From positions 73,230-103,466 of the forward strand of contig NW_014577080.1 of the NCBI RefSeq assembly GCF_000485595.1: a DNA stretch of 30,237 nt, given 5' to 3'. A program made the translations under genes and the position numbers. Each line of letters begins with the position of its first letter. Positions within the stretch are counted from its first letter, which is position 1. The notes beneath the pieces are model-generated. The model did no database searches and was not told the origin of the DNA. It worked only from the letters and a program-made list of their open reading frames with translations. This DNA comes from Priapulus caudatus. Lineage: Eukaryota; Priapulida; Priapulimorpha; Priapulimorphida; Priapulidae. Shown piece after piece: positions 28,440 to 30,237 of the stretch.

Positions 28440-29402
28440 AAAAAAGCGTCGGGAGGTTGGAGAGCGGACAGGTAGCGAGGTGGTTGGATAGATCGATAGA
28501 TAGCATTTGCGTCCACACCTAGAGTGAAGCAAATCTACTGACACATACAAAAGTGCGTAGGCCCTTCAAGCACGCCCACGTACACGCAAAGGTCGTCTAT
28601 GACGTACCACTGAATGACAAGTTTTGTGAACTGAATTCGTTTACCATTGTTGCGAATGCGTTCTCACACGTCACCAGCCCACGTGACAGTAGCCACGCTA
28701 ACAGCACGCGATTTCATAGAAAGAGTGATAAATTAAGAGATGATTCATTCTGTTTTATATTGCATTCATTGTTTTTAACAGAACAAGGCTTACAATCACA
28801 ATGTTAAAGTATGATATACGACGCGATGATTAAGGTAGCTTTACTCAAAACTCTCTTGTCTCAATGAGGTGAAACCCAATGGACGTATTACATGAACGTA
28901 CTGTGTACAAGAATGTATTACTTCTTCTGTTAGTCCTGTCACGCCTATAGCTCATAGTAACATATAACTCTGACTGGTTTAATCCGTACATCTGCAGCAT
29001 CGTTACAGAGTTTTCTATACGTTTGTCATTTACTTAATAAATATATTGCGGTCGATATTGATCAAACAGCGTTATTATTCATGCAAGTTATAGAATAGGA
29101 CTATACAGATATACTTTACTATACCCTATATAATATAATATCTTATGTATCCTATACGCCTAGGCATTATTTCTGCTACAATTGCATTACATTCTACATT
29201 CACACAATAATGGCCATCGAGCGATCGAGACGAAATGTTTATCTAAATTTCAGAATGAAATACTACTTTTTCCCCGAATAAAATATTCATCGAAGCCAAT
29301 ACTGTTATCCACGTCAACTCTGATTCGCACTTGATTCCATCGTTTGGGGGTCTTATATGAATAATAATCAGCGAGGCGCCGGTCTATTTTGTCTTCTTTC
29401 AG
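28436..29402. other. Right end of the intron before the synaptotagmin exon
   Basis: AT-rich with no feature recognised until the pyrimidine-rich acceptor CTATTTTGTCTTCTTTCAG ending at 29402. Confidence 0.55.
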
Positions 29403-30138
29403 CATCACGGGAAGGAAAACTGTCGACCCCAGCGCTAGTCGGCATCGCGATCGGCTCGTCGGTGCTGCTCGCCGTCATGGTCGCCATGATGTACGTTTGC
29501 TATCGGCGGCGCTACAACGGCACCAAGCTGTCATCTGCCATCAAAAAAACGCTGCGGGAACCAGCTCCCGGCAGCCTCATGGCCTCACCGACGGGCATCA
29601 AGACAATTCACGTCGTCACGAAGAAGAGTCCAAGTCCGACGCAGCCGCAGAAGGAGTTCCCGCAGCTAGAGATATCGAGAAAGTTCAGCGGCACGTCGAA
29701 GAGCCCGAGTCCGGGCGACGTCGGCGCCAAATCTCTCAGCCCGAATTTCCACGTCGAGAACGAGGAGCGAGTGTGCAGCAAGCTGTCGCCGTCGAGCGAC
29801 GGCAGCATCAAGGAGAGCGACGAGACGAGGGTGACGCTGACGAACAAGGACGGCAAGCTGGGCGACCTGCACTTCATGCTGCGCTACAACTTCGAGAAGG
29901 GCGCCTTTCTCGTGACGGTGTTGCGAGCCGTGGATCTGCCGGCGAAGGACACCAACACGGGCAGCTCCGATCCCTACGTGAAGCTGCAGCTGCTGCCCGA
30001 GAAGCAGCACAAGGTGAAGACGCGCGTGCTGCGCAAGACGACGAATCCCGTTTACAACGAAGAGTTCACCTTCTACGGGCTCACGTACAACCAGCTGCAG
30101 ACGATCACCCTTCACTTCGTCATCCTCAGCTTTGACAG
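29403..30138 (+). CDS. syt4: Synaptotagmin 4/11-like exon: membrane segment, linker, C2A
   Basis: Numbering with the candidate first exon. A membrane segment at about 19-42 (ALVGIAIGSSVLLAVMVAMM) is followed by a Cys and an Arg cluster (CYRRR), the usual palmitoylation and stop-transfer region. A Ser/Pro-rich linker with several SP sites spans 50-155. C2A begins at KLGDLHFMLRYNFEKGAF (about 160) and runs off the exon. Loop 1 aspartates D191 and D198 (SDPY) are present; loop 3 reads LSFDR, with Ser251 where synaptotagmin 1 has a calcium-binding Asp and D253 kept. That Ser and the YNFEK and LRKT blocks are marks of the Syt4/Syt11 branch, which sits on secretory and dense-core vesicles and tunes calcium-triggered exocytosis. 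Donor GACAG|GTGAGT, phase 2; the rest of C2A and C2B lie beyond the window. Confidence 0.9.
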
Positions 30139-30141
30139 GTG

Positions 30142-30147
30142 AGTGGG

Positions 30148-30237
<90 letters not shown>
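30142..30237. repeat. (TG)n microsatellite at the right edge
   Basis: Starts within four bases of the GTGAGT donor of the synaptotagmin exon and continues to the end of the window, so its full length is unknown. Confidence 0.95.

Larger units (their letters stand above)
20666..29402 (+). other. Candidate 8.7-kb first intron of the synaptotagmin gene
   Basis: If the exon pair is right, this intron holds everything from the donor at 20666 to the acceptor TCTTCTTTCAG at 29402. The segment 20666-22400 is AT-rich with no feature I can name. The rest contains the AT satellite, Gypsy relic, minisatellites, telomere repeats and microsatellites listed separately. Confidence 0.5.

Noticed and set aside
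29357-29402. Start of the synaptotagmin protein at ATG 29357 without splicing
   Set aside because: The stretch just before 29403 is a strong pyrimidine tract and AG acceptor, and a phase-matched upstream exon exists. Kept only as an alternative.
29389-30135. 248-codon plus frame and minus-strand frames over the synaptotagmin exon
   Set aside because: They are shadows of the GC-rich coding exon; only the frame with the membrane segment and C2A motifs is real.

Overview
The window is animal nuclear DNA. Its coding sequence is split into many short GT..AG exons, the introns and spacers are AT-rich, microsatellites are abundant, and there are relics of metazoan retroelement families (a Penelope-like GIY-YIG endonuclease and a Ty3/Gypsy pol) plus TTAGGG telomere-type repeats. 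An invertebrate bilaterian, perhaps a lophotrochozoan, is my inference; species cannot be read from the sequence.

Layout: (a) 1-1115 is upstream DNA with a diverged 84-bp direct repeat. (b) 1116-14785, plus strand, is one complete 20-exon gene. The exons join in frame over 4410 nt into a 1469-residue homologue of ZC3H13 (Drosophila Flacc/Xio), the scaffold of the nuclear m6A mRNA methyltransferase complex. It has an N-terminal CCCH finger, a short coiled coil, poly-Ser, two long charged tandem-repeat tracts (DDRR and RERDAA) and a conserved C-terminal domain. Its introns hold a foldback DNA element with a 454-bp A-tract grown inside one terminal repeat, and a Penelope-like endonuclease fragment. 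(c) 14786-20640 is non-coding: inverted repeats, a 31-bp minisatellite, CA-rich arrays and a 25-N assembly gap. (d) 20641-30138, plus strand, is the 5' part of a synaptotagmin 4/11-type gene. A probable first coding exon (8 codons) joins in phase, across an 8.7-kb intron, to an exon with the membrane segment, linker and most of C2A. The gene runs off the right edge. (e) The large intron holds a decayed minus-strand Ty3/Gypsy pol (about 23465-25563), inverted LTR-like repeats, coding-like and non-coding minisatellites, an inverted pair of telomere-repeat tracts and many microsatellites.

The two genes have unrelated roles (mRNA methylation scaffold; vesicle membrane protein) and merely share a strand. 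I saw no new multi-gene system. The most informative signals are structural: an insertion whose empty-site paralogue lies 1.1 kb away, telomere repeats in a foldback, repeat-driven evolution of an m6A-complex scaffold, and the family-typical Asp-to-Ser change in the synaptotagmin C2A.
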